Assembly (NCBI GenBank): GCA_934047225.1
Contig: OW203987.1
Span: 2,321,501-2,385,500 of the forward strand
DNA from: Ypsolopha sequella
Lineage: Eukaryota; Arthropoda; Insecta; Lepidoptera; Ypsolophidae
Length of the DNA stretch: 64,000 nt
Direction: 5' to 3'
Below are positions 43,526 to 55,589 of this stretch, one piece after another (the stretch's first letter is position 1; each line of letters begins with the position of its first letter). Position numbers and translations under genes: made by a program. The notes beneath the pieces are model-generated. The model did not search any database. It was not told where the DNA came from and was given only the letters and a program-made list of their open reading frames with translations.

Positions 43526-43620
43526 AAAAAAAAAAAAAAAGAAAAAGATGTCCTCGGGCAGGTTTCGAACCAAGGACCTTTGGCGTACTAACTTGAACCT
43601 CGACCACTCGTGCACTGATG
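43526..43620 (-). promoter_or_regulatory. tRNA-like Pol III promoter (A and B boxes) with T-run upstream of LINE ORF1
   Basis: On the minus strand TGCACGAGTGGTCGAGG (43615-43599) resembles a tRNA-Ser/Leu A box. GGTTCGAAACC (43571-43561) is a perfect B box, about 30 bases on. A long T-run (TTTTTCTTTTTTTTTT, 43546-43526) follows 15 bases later and would end Pol III transcription. The acceptor stem does not pair, so it is not a working tRNA gene. It is tRNA-derived, as in SINE heads. Confidence 0.6.
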
Positions 43621-43799
43621 GATAATAGCACTGAACGAAATATCGGTACCGTAGTAGCGGCTTTAGATGGAACTGAGTCACGTGGTGTTTGCGTGTGTCA
43701 CACAAACAAGAATAGTGAGGTTGGATGTAGGTAAGTACTCACTTATCAACACAGGTCGGCCGTTTTTGTTTGTTGTGCACGATATTAATTTTTCATTTA

Positions 43800-44630
43800 A
43801 ACACTGTTTACGTCGTTGATTTCTATAGATTTTTCGCGATTGTATATTTTATTTATAACGTAATTGAATAGTTTAGGTCCGGAGATGGATTTTGATAAAT
43901 AAACACACTTTTGAAAAATAAATTGACGGAGCGTAAAGGTATGCGTGTTAAAGCTATGGCAGCTATCCGGGGAATCGAGGTTTGTCACTCACTGAGGTTT
44001 GTCTTTTTCGCATTTACAGTTAATTTCGATAGATAACCGAGTTTACAGGCGTGATTTCATCCCCTTCTGAAATCTGTTAGAAGGGAAAACACTTACACTC
44101 AATATCCTCGACGTATTTTTTTAGAAAACACGGAGAGACGCGAATTCGAAAACAATTTCTGCAACCGGCAAGCAAACGCGCGCAAATCTGACAGCCGTCC
44201 GCCTTGTCTTTCTCGCTCACCGCGGCATGGCGCTGCAGTCGCAGGTTTGTTTTAAATCTCAACTGGCCTATAATCATAATTTTATTAGCTTACATATTCA
44301 TAAAAATAAACATACATGATGGAAATTAAAGACCGTGGTTGGAAGGAAAAGTTAGTAAATAAGTTGATGCGACGGAACGCGTTCCTAAACGCAAAACTTT
44401 TGATTGTTTTTCTTATTTTTTATATTAATAAGGACAGGACTTATTTCTTTTCACTGGTGTTGATTGGCTCTGTAGCGGTGTTGTAATGTAATATTATAAC
44501 ATCGTACAAACAATGTAAGTACCTAAAAACCGTTTTTGATGTTGTAATTACCATAATGTAGAATAGGAGTGGATAAAAGTACTTAATGTATGTAACCTTT
44601 GCGTGAAATTTGCTATTTTCAATATATTTT
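43800..44630. other. No recognisable gene
   Basis: Short open frames only, with a mildly G+C-rich patch at 44100-44250. Confidence 0.4.
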
Positions 44631-44633
44631 AAG

Positions 44634-46190
44634 CTATTTTCCTCCAACCACGGACTTTAATTTCAACCTGTTTAAACACACGTTATAAATGCGGCGGTCG
44701 GCGTTATAAAAAATGGTTTTGGCTGATACTTTAGGGCAATATCGAACGGCTTCTAAGTCAACCTCAATAAAATTTAAAATTTTATTTTCTGCTTGACTCT
44801 TGTGATCATCATGGTACCGACGTGCTTCAATCTTTCGACGAATATGTTGCATGTGTAATGGAAACTGAGCAGGTTTAGTTTCCTCACCGCAATTCTTGTA
44901 TTTTACGCATGAATCACACATATCCTTACGTGGCTTATGAAATTTCAAGTATTAATAATCAATTATTGAAAACTTGTCTATAAAGCCATTTCTTTTTAGG
45001 TTCAACATTTTGCTGTTCGCATTGTTTAATGTAAAGTTTATACATAACTGTCAGTGACAAATCTTCAGGCAAATACTTATAATTCGTTTTTTTTCGGCAA
45101 TAATGGGATGGGACAGTCGGAAATGACTGAATATGTTTTGCTATTATTTCTTTGTTTTCACTTGGTCTAGTAATACCTGGTTGGTGCTTACCTCTCATGC
45201 TCGGAGCAACAATACGTGCTTCGTTTCTGTTTTTTAAAATATTTCTTAAAAATCCTTCAGATATATCCAGCGTTGCAAGAAAAAACCCTTGGCATACTTG
45301 GACTTTGCCACCGTTTTGGTAAAAAAAAAACTGTCGTGTCTTGTTTCGTCTAGAATTTTCACCAGCAGTTTTAACTTTTGTTTCAGTTTCATCCACTAAC
45401 ATTGACACATACTGCTTTTGTTTATCTGAATCTTGTAGGTTCCAGTAGGCATTAAAAATCTCTTGCCTCTTATCCTCGTCAAATGATTCGTTACATTTTC
45501 TGAAGCAAGTAGTGCAATCCTTTGGTTTCACTTTACGAGCACTCACTTTTTTACCTCTCCGAGAAATGTATTCTTTTCCAGATTGCCTCGAGCACTTTCT
45601 CAAATTTTGCTTCCACTATTCAGGACCAGATAGTTTGTTGCGAGTATTTTTACGATTTTCAACTTCCTGTTGGTCTGTGGAATTTATTTCTGGTTGTTCA
45701 ATCGGGATAGCTTGTGACATTTCTAGTGCCGGTTGGTCAAGGATGCTAGGAGAATTTTGGGTTGTCCGTTGGTTGAATTGACTGCAGGGTATTTCTCCAG
45801 AATTACCATGCACCGGTAAATCAATAATAGTAGGAGACATTATTGAACAATTATCAATCGGCGGTAGAACCATTGGACTTTGAGGATGAATAGGTTTTTC
45901 AGAATATGATCGGTCAAAGCTGGTAGACGCGTCCTATAGATTATCTGCTGATCTATCGGCTGATGGTGGTGTCTCAGGAACGTAAAATTCTTCTTTGTCA
46001 AACTCTGGATCAGCTGAAGCTTTTATCAAATTACCTTTAGGCACAAGACATGAAGTAGCAGTCTTCAAAAGGGATGGGTGCAGCTTCCCTGCTTTTGGCC
46101 GAGCCCGTCCTTCATAATTCGTACTGTCGTCCGAATCAGTATTGCAAATAAATGATTCAGATGAATCATCATCGAAATCTTGAAAAGGAT
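44634..46190 (-). pseudogene. Unrecognised Cys-rich TE-like gene, broken
   Basis: After TTTTTCTTCCAG at about 46190 the minus strand reads an acidic region (DPFQDFDDDSSESFICNTDS), KLHPSLLKTATSCLVPKGN and DPEFDKEEFYVPETPPS. Past an in-frame TAG at about 45940 it continues with a Pro/Gln-rich part (45873-45616). After another stop comes KPKDCTTCFRKCNESFDEDK, RQEIFNAYWNLQDSDKQ, HIQSFPTVPSHYCRKKTNYK and LPEDLSLTVMYKLY (45603-44959). After a shift near 44950 it ends with FHKPRKDMCDSCVKYKNC and QHIRRKIEARRYHDD. I recall this order (Cys cluster, SHY..K...YL, RPR.DTC..C) from many repeated, unnamed arthropod genes that behave like mobile elements. A relative lies at 55590-55916. Function unknown. Confidence 0.55.
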
Positions 46191-46199
46191 CTGGAAGAA

Positions 46200-47560
46200 A
46201 AATATTTAAATTGAAACGAATTATTGACTCAACTCACGTTTGAGAATACTGTTCAAACAAGGTTCAAACATTATTGGAGTAGTATGTATTTTTATGGCAA
46301 CCTATTAAGTAGGTAATTTGAATTAAAAAAATAAGATGTAAATAAAATAAAATTATTTCTTTTAATTTAATTTAAAAGAAAAACAACATTTTACTCCATT
46401 ATCACGTTCGCCTTATAATGACTAATCGTTGAAACTAATCTACTAAATAGCTTAAACTTGACGCGGTAGCATTATGTTATTGAGAAGTTCTAATACTCAT
46501 CTCTTTCAGAACCCTCGATAGTAAATACCAATGTCACAGGATAGTATAATAATTTAGTATAACAAAAACGTATCTAAATTTTTATCAAAATTGTTTTAAC
46601 CAAAAGATTGTGGGTTTGAACTTGCATTAGTACGGAAATTAGATAAACAGAGAAACAACACGAAGACATGCATTTTATTTTAAACTTATTTAAAAAATAT
46701 GATAGAAATTAAGTATTATCATTTGGCTCATCGTTATTTATGACTTTATTCGCTAAAATAGCTTTAATTTTCGCTATCGTCGGGTTTCTTGTCATCTTGA
46801 AATGCTGTCATCAAAATAAGTAACTTTATCTAAGAAACACACACCGTAGGTAATCTTTTGAAGATAAATGAAAGAAAGCGTCGGTCTGTCGTTACAAAAT
46901 GGCGGCAGCTGGCGCGTAACTGACTGACTGAACTGTCCGACGCGACGCGCGCGCGCGATGTGTCGTCGGAGCTAAAATAACCACGTGGTGTATCTATTGA
47001 TACGCGTTGTTTATGTGTCCGTGCATCACTTAACCTTAGTAACAAATGATATCTTCCGCAAGCATAGGGCGTAAGGACTGATAGTTTTCCTCAATAAAAC
47101 CAGAGAGTTCCGTTGAATCTTTCTATTTCCTAAGAATACAGGTAAGATCGCAACCATTTCTATCGGAGAACAGAACAAAAGTGACCATAGACAAAAATTA
47201 TGTTGCAGCCATAGATTAACAAAAATAATGTTTTCTAATCGATTCAAGCAATCGATTAGAGTTTGACGTTACAATTATCCGCGTTTGCCAGTATTTAATT
47301 AAATAGATTTAAGTAATACAAAATCGTGCTTCTCTTTTTAATCGGCTAACACAAACATACTTATCTACAGATAAGTTTTCTGTTCGAATTTTTTTTATTG
47401 TAACACACAAATGTATCTTTAGATAAGCTTCTCTGTTTGTTTCTGTTTTATGCGTATTATAGATACGACGACTTCTATTTTAAAAATTATCTCAAGAGTC
47501 GTTGAGATACGTGTCTTTGTGACTAAATGGAACTTTTCATTTTGAGATAAGTTGTATGCT
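46200..47560. other. No supported gene; intron-like A+T-rich DNA
   Basis: May be intron or upstream DNA of the adjacent broken gene. A CG-rich patch with CGACGCGACGCGCGCGCGCG lies at about 46939-46958. Confidence 0.4.
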
Positions 47561-47564
47561 TAAC

Positions 47565-47905
47565 TCAAAAATGAAAAAAATCTAGATACGTTTTTGTGTT
47601 ACTAAGAGGACGAATTTCTTCTGATGGCAACACAACAGGCTCATCAATTTCGAACAGTGGTTGCAAAGCTGGTTTAGGGGATGACATTCTAGGTTGCTCA
47701 AGAATAACAGACTCCGAAGCATTGTAAGGGGGTTCTTCGCAAAACTCTCGGTTGACAAAAGTTCTTATGTCATCAATAGTCTCCGAAGTATGAGTTGAGT
47801 GAAACTCACCATCATCCTCCAATTCTTCCATAAGCTGATCTTCACCGTCGCTGTCTTCTAAGATACTCCATATTTCTTCTGAGGAATACTTTGATATGGG
47901 TTTTC
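47565..47905 (-). pseudogene. Acidic N-terminal exon, possibly piggyBac-type or of the adjacent TE gene
   Basis: The minus strand reads ISKYSSEEIWSILEDSDGED upstream of an ATG at 47831, then MEELEDDGEFHSTHTSETID and a further acidic stretch to a stop at 47565. An acidic start with a ...EEI...LEDSD... pattern is usual for piggyBac-type transposases, but the catalytic domain is absent. It could equally be the first exon of the gene at 44.6-46.2 kb. Confidence 0.3.
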
Positions 47906-49030
47906 CTCGGGATCATGACCGTTCCATCGTGAACCACCACGTCGTTGAACACAAATACACCAAAATATAATATGATCGACTGTTTCTCTCCCGTTCATTG
48001 CTTTACACTAACACCTCACCTATGACAAACTCGGGTAGGTTACAAACTTGTATCTACCTTCTAATTAGAATGACTTCATACGTGCGTGCACCACATGTAT
48101 GGCATTAAGTTAAGAACTCACAAAGGGATTTTCAGAAAATATTTTTCTATCATAATATTTATGTATACAATATTTGAATGTGTTTACAAAAAAAAAAAGT
48201 ATTGCACGTGAGGGGTCATTGTCTTATTTTCAGTTACACAGGCAACGTGTTAATGCCATTTTCCACTTTTTTTTAAACTTTACATCACTAGGAAACTTTA
48301 AAGTTCCGTTTTCTTAAGAGATAATTTAGAATAGAGAAATTTGCTCAAAGGAAGGAAAGATTTTTGAAAAAAGACTTACCTTAGCTGGGAAGGGCGCATA
48401 TAAGAATGAGCCGCGGCCGAGGGGATAGGGTTGGAGCTCTAAAGGAAAAGTTTTACTTTAACATACTGAACAATATATACCTATATATTATAATATTTCC
48501 TTACTAAATAAAAAATATATATTATCAGGTAAAGTAGGTTGTTGCATATGCATAATATTGCATAACACAATATTAAAGACCAGTGACTTAATTTCTTACC
48601 ATGAGATTGTCTGTTGTTTGGCCGCGAAACGCCAAGCCATACTTTTTAACCAAGATGTAGGGCTGGTAGAGTTGGGCCTAGTTGAGTTAAGGGCTTGGCT
48701 CTTCACAAGATGTTTCTCTTTAACCTAAAATATTTCAAAGATTTATTTCTTACCTATTGATCTTTGTCAACAATACAAAAACCTTTTTTACCAGCAACAA
48801 AAGGTTTATTTAACTCGTCTTTTAACTGCGGCACTGAACATTTTCACCAGCAAAGCAAAGAAAACAAAAGTAAGTAGCTATCTAAAGTAGCGTACAAAAT
48901 TGTATTGTAGGTATCAAAACAATATGGCGGAGACTGACTTTCCTTCCTTCTCCTTGTAATGTAGCGCCATCTATGGGCGAGTAGCTTGGTAGTAGTTTAC
49001 CTATAAACATTTTAAGGTTTTGAATTTGAA
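47906..49030. other. No recognisable gene
   Basis: A+T-rich with scattered short frames. AGCCGCGGCCGAGGGGATAG near 48410 is a small G+C-rich island without an assignable feature. Confidence 0.4.
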
Positions 49031-49980
49031 AATAAAAATGTTTGCAGACCGGAACAAACAAATTTTATTCGTGAAACAATCAAAACAAATGAAAAGCTAT
49101 CAATTGGTACCATTTCGATCAAATTCGTTGCGATAGTGTGTCCAAGTTTACGGTAGAAATGGTAGACTTCTGAAATTGAAAAAATAAATGTTTGCCGGCC
49201 GAAATGTACAATTTTTTTTAGTTTGAAAACTTACGAAACTAACGTAAAGCTAACAAATGGCACTTGTTCCAGGTCGATCCGAGCAATTTTGAAATTCTAT
49301 ACGAATTTTAAATTGAAAAAAAAAGTGTTTGCGGATGGAAACAAACACATTTTTTTTTTAAAACGTACTAAACAAACGTAAAACTAACGATTGGCACCTG
49401 TTTCAGATCGATCCAAGCATTTTTGAAATTTCACATAAATTTTGAAATAAAAAAAAATGATTTCTGGGCAAAACAAACAATTTTTTTTCAATACTAACGA
49501 AACTAACGAAAAACTAACGATTGGCACTTGTTCCAGGTCAATCAGAGCATTTTTGAAATTCCATACAACATTTGAAATTGAAAAATTAAATGTTTGCAGG
49601 CCGAAATGTAGAAGATTTTTTTTGAAAACGTACGAAACTAACGTTAAACTAACGAATGGAACTTATTCCAGGTCGATCCAAGCATTTTTGAGCATTTTTC
49701 AAATTCCATACAAAATTTGAAATAAAAAAAAAATGTTTGCAGGCAAAAAAAAAACAAAAGAAAATCAAAACAAACGACACTAACGAAGAAATAACGATTG
49801 GCACTGTTTTCAGGTCAGTCGGTGCCATGGGGTGCACATCTTCACGGTAGAAATAAGTAGAATCTTTTAAATTGAAATAAAAATGTTTGCAAGATAAAAC
49901 AAACAAAAAGTATAAACAAAACAAACAAAACTAACGTAAAACTAACATGTGGCAACACTTATTTTGAAATCCGTTAGATG
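49030..49980. repeat. About seven diverged tandem repeats of 130-150 bp
   Basis: Each unit has ATGTTTGCAGGCCGAAA-like, ACGAAACTAACGTAAAACTA-like and CCAGGTCGATCC-like blocks. Unit starts lie at about 49040, 49189, 49325, 49456, 49590, 49732 and 49881. Divergence between units is high, so the array is old. Confidence 0.85.
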
Positions 49981-50634
49981 GAGTGCACATCTTCACTGTA
50001 GTGTCATCGATGTATGTGTCGAACTCGTTTGAAGTAGGTGTACAAGCATGGTTATCTTCTCTTTGAATCATATTCAAGGACGTGATCACTAAAATTGCCA
50101 AATCGTTGACCCACTATCATTTTTCCGTTTTTTGTCATACTTGTAACCTGCCCGGAGAAGCAGACGGTCTCTTTGCGACGATATAAAATTAAAGCCAACC
50201 CGATCATGGGAAGTGGATGGTTGCTCCATGTTGCTATGCCTCTTAGAGCATATACCAGGGGAGTCTGCTTACACAGGTGTTCCCCTCTGCCAAAGGTATG
50301 AGATTCACATCTAACGCGTTATATAAAACTAGTTCAGCCGCCATTTTTGTCATACGATTCCCGAACGTCTTTGCATAAAGAGCTCCGAGAAAAATGCGTA
50401 AATTTGTGTTGCAGGTGTGCGAATCACATGTGGGTGCGTTTGTAGGAACATGATTCGGTTATGTAAGGGTGGTTACCTCGTCCCCCACCAAACGTGGCAG
50501 AACCGACTGTATGTGGAAATACGCCTAAAAGTGGTCCAGTGTTATCTTGTCTAAGCTATGCTTGTAAAAGAAATATCAATTCTAGTATTTCGTTAACCAC
50601 TATGATGATGAATTTTTACATTTTTACATTAAGT
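49981..50634. other. Unassigned, repeat-like
   Basis: Higher complexity than the A+T-rich spacers (for example GCCCGGAGAAGCAGACGG and GGTGGTTACCTCGTCCCCCA) but no coding frame; possibly two old dispersed repeats. Confidence 0.3.
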
Positions 50635-50945
50635 TCATTTTTAGGGTTCCGTACCCAAAGGATGCCAACGGGACCCTTTTACTGAGCCTCCGCTGTCTGT
50701 CTGTCTATCAGCGGGCTGTATCTCATGAACCGAAATACGTAGACAGTTGAAATTTTTATAGAGTATGTATTTCTATTGCCGCTATAACAATAAATAAATA
50801 AAGGGGGTCCCCATACAAGAAACGTAATTTTATGGCTGTATCTCATGAACCGTAATAGGAAGACAGTTGAAGTTTTCACAGAGTATGTGTACGATGGTAC
50901 GGAACCCTTCGTGTGCGGATCCGACCAGCAATTGGGTGGGCAAAA
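50635..50945. mobile_element. Dispersed lepidopteran repeat, near full length
   Basis: Starts TTTTTAGGGTTCCGTACCCA, contains GCTGTATCTCATGAACCG twice and AACAATAAATAAATAAAGGG, and ends ACGGAACCCTTCGTGTGCGG then ATCCGACC. The GGTTCCGTACC start and the GGTACGGAACCC end are inverted, which suggests a non-autonomous DNA element. I recognise it from moth and butterfly genomes but do not give a family name. Confidence 0.75.
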
Positions 50946-50949
50946 CATG

Positions 50950-52150
50950 GAATGTCACATAAAATCCAATATTAATATTAGTATTTTTGGGACCAATATT
51001 TTTTTAGTAAGTACATAATTTGACTTAATGTAGGGTTGCAATAGTATGAAGATGCCCAGTGAAAATAATTTACAGAATACTAGCACCACACTGAACTTGT
51101 GTTTCAGTGTAATGTCCATGTGGGCCTTAACGGCGGCGGTTATGAGGGGTTCATATCAATTTATAGACACAAAATAACTGAACAAACTAACAAACATTCA
51201 TTTCTTACATTAGTAGAGATTAATTAGATCTATGTTACATTTTGTTGCCCTCAAAAGTTAGCGTCACTAAGTATGAATTAAAAATTGTTACATTAGTCCA
51301 TCGTGAAAAACAGATTGTTATAAAAAAAACATATACCTATATCGTCGCTGGAAAGCAACAAAGCTGTAACTGACAAAAGCCAAATTTTAGACTAGAGCCA
51401 AAAAACTTAGCAATTTTTGGAAAAAAAAATCCTCTACCCATACTTTTGCCATTTTTGGATATTTTTGTCAATTTTATTTTGTCTTTATTGTGCAGAAGTG
51501 ACATCAAACTTAAGTTAATTAGAAGTACTACTTTTGTTAGTTACAGCATTGGAAACAGTGTATGACAGTAATTTTTGGGTCAATATTCAAAGACTTTTTA
51601 ATTGCTGTAACTAGCAACTTTCTGTTACAAGGAATGATACCAGTGCTGTAAAACATCTAAGTCTAAAATATTTTCTTTGCAATGTGCTGTAACTGCACAC
51701 AATTCCTAGAAACCAAAAAATATCACGATGTAAGTCTGAATAGAAATGAAATAGCTATCTTTTTTAAACTGTAAAATAAAAGAACACAATACCTACTATA
51801 AAAAATTCTTTTTTGAGATCAGAATTAAACATTTTTAAAATAGCATTAGTACCTGATACTGGTAACTGCTATCAGTTACCTACTGTTACTAGTTACTACT
51901 ATCAGTTACTCCTATCAGTTACTAGTACTACCTACTGCCTTTCTTCTTCTTTATCAGTTTCATTTAAACAATCGGTTATTTTATTAGTACTTTTTAAATT
52001 GAGATATAATTGTATTTTTGGGATTATATCTTTTTTTAACAGCTTTTTTAAATCATTGTATTTTGCTTGTGAAATTGGTAATTTGGATACCAATTTTCTT
52101 TCAATTTTGCATTGCCAATATTCAATAGCTGAATATCTGTATAATCTGAA
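50950..52150. other. No recognisable gene
   Basis: A+T-rich. CTGTAACT recurs at 51364, 51608 and 51688, and ATCAGTTAC-type short repeats lie at 51860-51925. Confidence 0.4.
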
Positions 52151-52570
52151 TTCATCACTGTGTGCTTGACTTGCATTATGTTGGTCCTTTTTTTGTTAAA
52201 ATTTACAATTTTTAGTTGAGATATTTCTAATTTTACATTTTTTTGAAATGTCTTTGCCTATATCAGTTGACAACTCATCTGTTGACAACTCATCTATCGC
52301 TGCTAACCTATGACCTACAAAGGCTTTGTAATTCCGTGGATCTGATCGAATCCATGCCAGGGTTGTACTGGAGTCAGATCAAAGGTTTTCTTTGATTTTC
52401 AGATATTGCTCTTTTGCTACTGTGTAAGCTAAACTAGCTTCTAAAACAGCTGCTTGTAATTATAACCTTGGTATAGAACTGGTTTTAAAGCAGTTACTCT
52501 ATCTAGCCTTTACTGCTATCAAGACCACCCTAATTTCACCATTTTCATAGACAAATCTGAAGTAACATAC

Positions 52571-52888
52571 TTGTTGGGGTGTCAGTGCCCGTTGATCCTA
52601 GATCTTCTGGACGGGAGTTCTGACGAGATAGCTCGATTTAAATAAAACGGAGAGTAATTTTGGGTGCTGTATTCAGAGGATAATAGTATCTCTTGCGTGT
52701 GTGTATAAGGTCACAGATAGAGAGAGAGAAAAGAATGATTCGATATAAAAATGAATACATGAATGAATGAAGACTGATTGAATAATTGAATGAATAAACT
52801 TAAATCTAACGCGCGCACTTTTGAATTAGCCTAAAAACGGTGCGGCGGCCGGTACCCGTCACGCACTGGCTTGAAGATTGTCTCCAAT
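52571..52888. mobile_element. Solo-LTR-like insertion (318 bp) with 4-bp duplication in the Pao pol
   Basis: ATAC lies on both sides (52567-52570 and 52889-52892), and removing the insert restores the Pao frame across KAYAAV and FRFVYENG. The insert starts TTGTTGGGGTGTCAGTGCCC, contains AATAAA-type signals on both strands and a GAATGAATGAATGA run, and has no coding capacity. Size, content and 4-bp duplication suit a solo LTR of an errantivirus-like Gypsy element; parent unknown. Confidence 0.6.
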
Positions 52889-53527
52889 ATACTGCTGCAT
52901 ACGCTTTAATGGAACTATCACAGAATGTATGAAGTTCCGTGTGAGCTCTATCTAATTGGGAACTGTAACAGCGTGGAATTTGACAATTTTTAATCCTTTG
53001 GAGCTCAGAAATCCACAACTGCCACTTCTCAAATTCTTTATCTAAGAGTTATTAAAGATGTTTAATAACTCTTAAAGATGTTATTAAAGATGTTTATCTA
53101 AGAGCTTCTTGTCCCAGTTTATACTAGAACGCCACAAATCGTGCAAAATCATCTTGCCTCTAATGGAAAAGGGTTATAGGAGACCAATAGGATCAAAAAC
53201 ACTCATAACTGTCTCTAGCATCTGCCTTTTGGTAGGGCGCTCTTCATCTGCCACCACTTTGTCTGGTACCCGATTCATGGAGAAATTTAATGATAATATA
53301 TCCATGGCAGGTTCCCATATCATTTCTAGCTAATTTTATTTTACAGACTCGTCTGACAGAAGCTCAATGCCGCCCTGTGCTTTTTTCTCTTTAGGAATGG
53401 ACTCCAAAACTTTGGCAGAGTTACTTGTCCACTTTGCAATATCAAAGCCTCCTTGAGTATGAATGAACATCACTTCTTGAACACGCTGTACTGCTTCAGC
53501 TTCATTATCAAAACAATCAAGGTAGTC

Positions 53528-53695
53528 ATAATATAATAATAATAATGTTTATTTGCGTAAAGAAAACTTAAGATTGGTACATTCGAACGGATTTTACGGC
53601 TAGTGAAAAAGATTTTTTGCCTAAACTACAAAAGTAGCCTGTATTTTAGGCATAGAGTTAAAAAGAGTATAAAAAGACTAAGATAATAATGCCGA
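53528..53695. mobile_element. Short retroelement tail inserted in the Pao pol
   Basis: Non-Pao sequence interrupts the pol between TCAAGGTAGTC and CCGAGTCTGAATGG. It includes ATAATAATAATGTTTATTTG and reads like the 3' tail of a LINE in reverse. Confidence 0.5.
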
Positions 53696-53960
53696 GTCTG
53701 AATGGCTTTAACTATATCAGAGTGGGTATCCTGATGTTCCTTGGCGTTCTCATTCAACACCAAGATAGCTGAACATACTGAGCATTTAGCTCCAAAGAGC
53801 ATAGAAGTAAACCGGTAAACTTGAGGAGGTTCTGGGCTTCCAGGTGTGCGCCAGTAAAATATCTGGTACTGCTGATCTTCAGCTTTCATTTTGATCCTCA
53901 AAAACATATCTTTTATATCCCCTGTAACTGCCACGGGCTTCAATTTAAATTCCCACAATA

Positions 53961-54312
53961 TTCCTAGTAATAGCTGGAGTTAGTCTGATTTTTTGAACAA
54001 CTTATCATTTAAAATGGAGTAAAATCCGAAACCGGTTGGGAAATAACACAAATAAAGTGAAACTACAAGTACAAGTGTTTTAATTCAAGATGTTATCATT
54101 TAAAATTACATTATGTATTGTAGGTATATCAGATACACGTATTACAGGTCGGTTTTAATGTAATATAATTAAATTATCTATGTCTATAGGTAATAGTTTT
54201 ATATAATATGGGGAAATACACAAGGAAACAATAAAGGTTGGCTTTACTTAAATTTAATAAAAAAATACACTTGAATAAAATAAAAGATATAGGAATAAGG
54301 AATAAATATTAT

Positions 54313-54357
<45 letters not shown>

Positions 54358-54480
54358 AATATATGCCTAACTCCGCCCATTCGATTAGTCTTGCTAAAAA
54401 GAAGAGCAAGAAACTTAACAATGTAATATGAGCTAATTTTGAAAATATTTTATTAATTAGGAATTCGAATTAAAACACAT
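53961..54480. other. A+T-rich spacer with a (TA)n microsatellite at about 54315-54353
   Basis: No coding frame. The TA run is about 38 bases. Confidence 0.7.
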
Positions 54481-54539
54481 TAAGCTTATGTAAGAGGTAT
54501 TTATTGAAAAAAAAAACTAATTAAAATCAGATAATGTGT

Positions 54540-55488
54540 TCAAAATGCCTGCCACCGAGTCTTATGCAAGCACGGCATCTTTTCAGGAAAGATCTCTTGA
54601 TCGTTCTTGCAAATCTTGCAATATTTATTTGCAATATATATATTTATTTGTTCATTAATTCGTTGTCTCAATTGATCAATGTCATTAATTGGTTTCGAGT
54701 AAACCTTCTCCTTGATACAACCCCAGTAGAAAAAATCCAGAGGATTTAAATCTGGAGATCTCGGAGGCCACAAAATGGGACGAAGACGGCCGATCCATCT
54801 TTGTTCATAAGCTTCGTTCAAATAATTTCTCACATTTAGTGCATAAAGCTGGACAGCCATCATTTTGAAGCCACATTGCCCTGATTCAATTCAATGGCAC
54901 ATCTTCCAAGAGATTCGGCAATTCATTTTCTAAGAAATCGAGGTACGTTTCTCCGTTGAGGTTTTCTGGTAACTCAAAGGGACCAATTATTTGGCCATTC
55001 AAAATGCCTGTCCACAGATTTACTTTAAAGCGATATTGTGACTTTTCTTGTCGAATTGAATGTGGGTTTTCAAGTGAATAACTATGAAGATTATGCATGT
55101 TCATGAAACCATCTTTTTTGAATGTGCTTTCATCTGACCATAAAATGTTGTCTAGGAACTCTGGATCTTCCCTATGTTTCTGCAGCATTCTTTCGCAAAA
55201 TTGGACACGTTTTTCGTAGTCACGCGGAAGTAACGTTTGCACACGTTGCACGTGATATGGGTGGTGGTACCGATGGCGCCGTGTAATTCTCTTAACAGTA
55301 GATTTTGGTATCCCTGTACGCCTTTCGATTGCTCGTGCTGAAGTAGTTGGATCATTTTCAATCTCTTGCAAAACTCCTTCGTCGTAATCCATACGTGGTC
55401 TTCCTGTTCTAGCAGGTTGGTGAGGCATTCTGCCCTCCGAATATGCAAGGTGAACATTTGCGAATACGCGATAATCTGGATATCTCAA
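54540..55488 (-). pseudogene. Second Tc1/mariner-type transposase, stop and frameshift
   Basis: The frame from 55488 holds a helix-turn-helix region (NDPTTSARAIERRTGIPKST, VKRITRRHRYHHPYHVQ), ILWSDESTFKKDG (first Asp), KSQYRFKVNLWTGIL and ENLNGETYLDFLENELP. A TGA stops it after DVPLN at about 54884. MWLQNDGCPA (second Asp) follows, then a frameshift, then ALNVRNYLNEAYEQRWIG and WPPRSPDLNPLDFFYWG (third Asp). About 36 residues separate the last two acids, as in the copy at 15 kb, so both belong to related long-spacer families though they differ in sequence. Inverted repeats were not identified. Confidence 0.82.
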
Positions 55489-55589
55489 CGCATTCCGATA
55501 TCTTATCTTTGCTGACGTTTCAGAGCCCTTTCAACATCTCCGGAATCGTTATCGACCTAGTTTTATTGTAAATTGAGATATTTCTCAAG

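Larger units (their letters stand above)
38490..43800 (-). mobile_element. CR1-like LINE, apparently full length
   Basis: Two open frames on the minus strand (ORF1 43491-42280, ORF2 42010-39014) are followed by a 3' untranslated region with AATAAAG at about 38515. The element seems to end near 38490 in short repeats (TTTTATGTTTTTTATGTTTT) rather than poly(A), as is usual for CR1-type LINEs. The 5' region has a tRNA-like segment at 43547-43620. No stop or frameshift breaks either ORF, so the copy may be recent. Target duplications were not determined. Confidence 0.8.
52300..53960 (-). pseudogene. BEL/Pao-type pol fragment
   Basis: In minus-strand order: reverse transcriptase with VAVTGDIKDMFLRIKM and MLFGAKCSVCSAILVLNEN (53958-53690); MFIHTQGGFDIAKWTSNSAK, VLESIPKEKK and PTKRQMLETVMSVFDPIGLL (about 53510-53180); WISELQRIKNCQIPRCY and ELHTFCDSSIKAYAAVY (53018-52890); and, after an insertion, FVYENGEIRVVLIAVKAR, LEASLAYTVAKEQYLKI and TTLAWIRSDPRNYKAFVGH (about 52560-52320). 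These are characteristic of Pao/BEL pol (RT, linker, RNase H). Stops are frequent and two insertions split it. No gag, integrase or LTR of this element was found. Confidence 0.8.

Noticed and set aside
43526..43620. Functional tRNA gene
   Set aside because: B box is perfect but the acceptor and T stems do not pair well; kept only as a tRNA-like promoter.
51813..52169. 118-codon plus-strand frame
   Set aside because: A+T-rich, Tyr/Leu/Ser-biased, no motif; likely chance.
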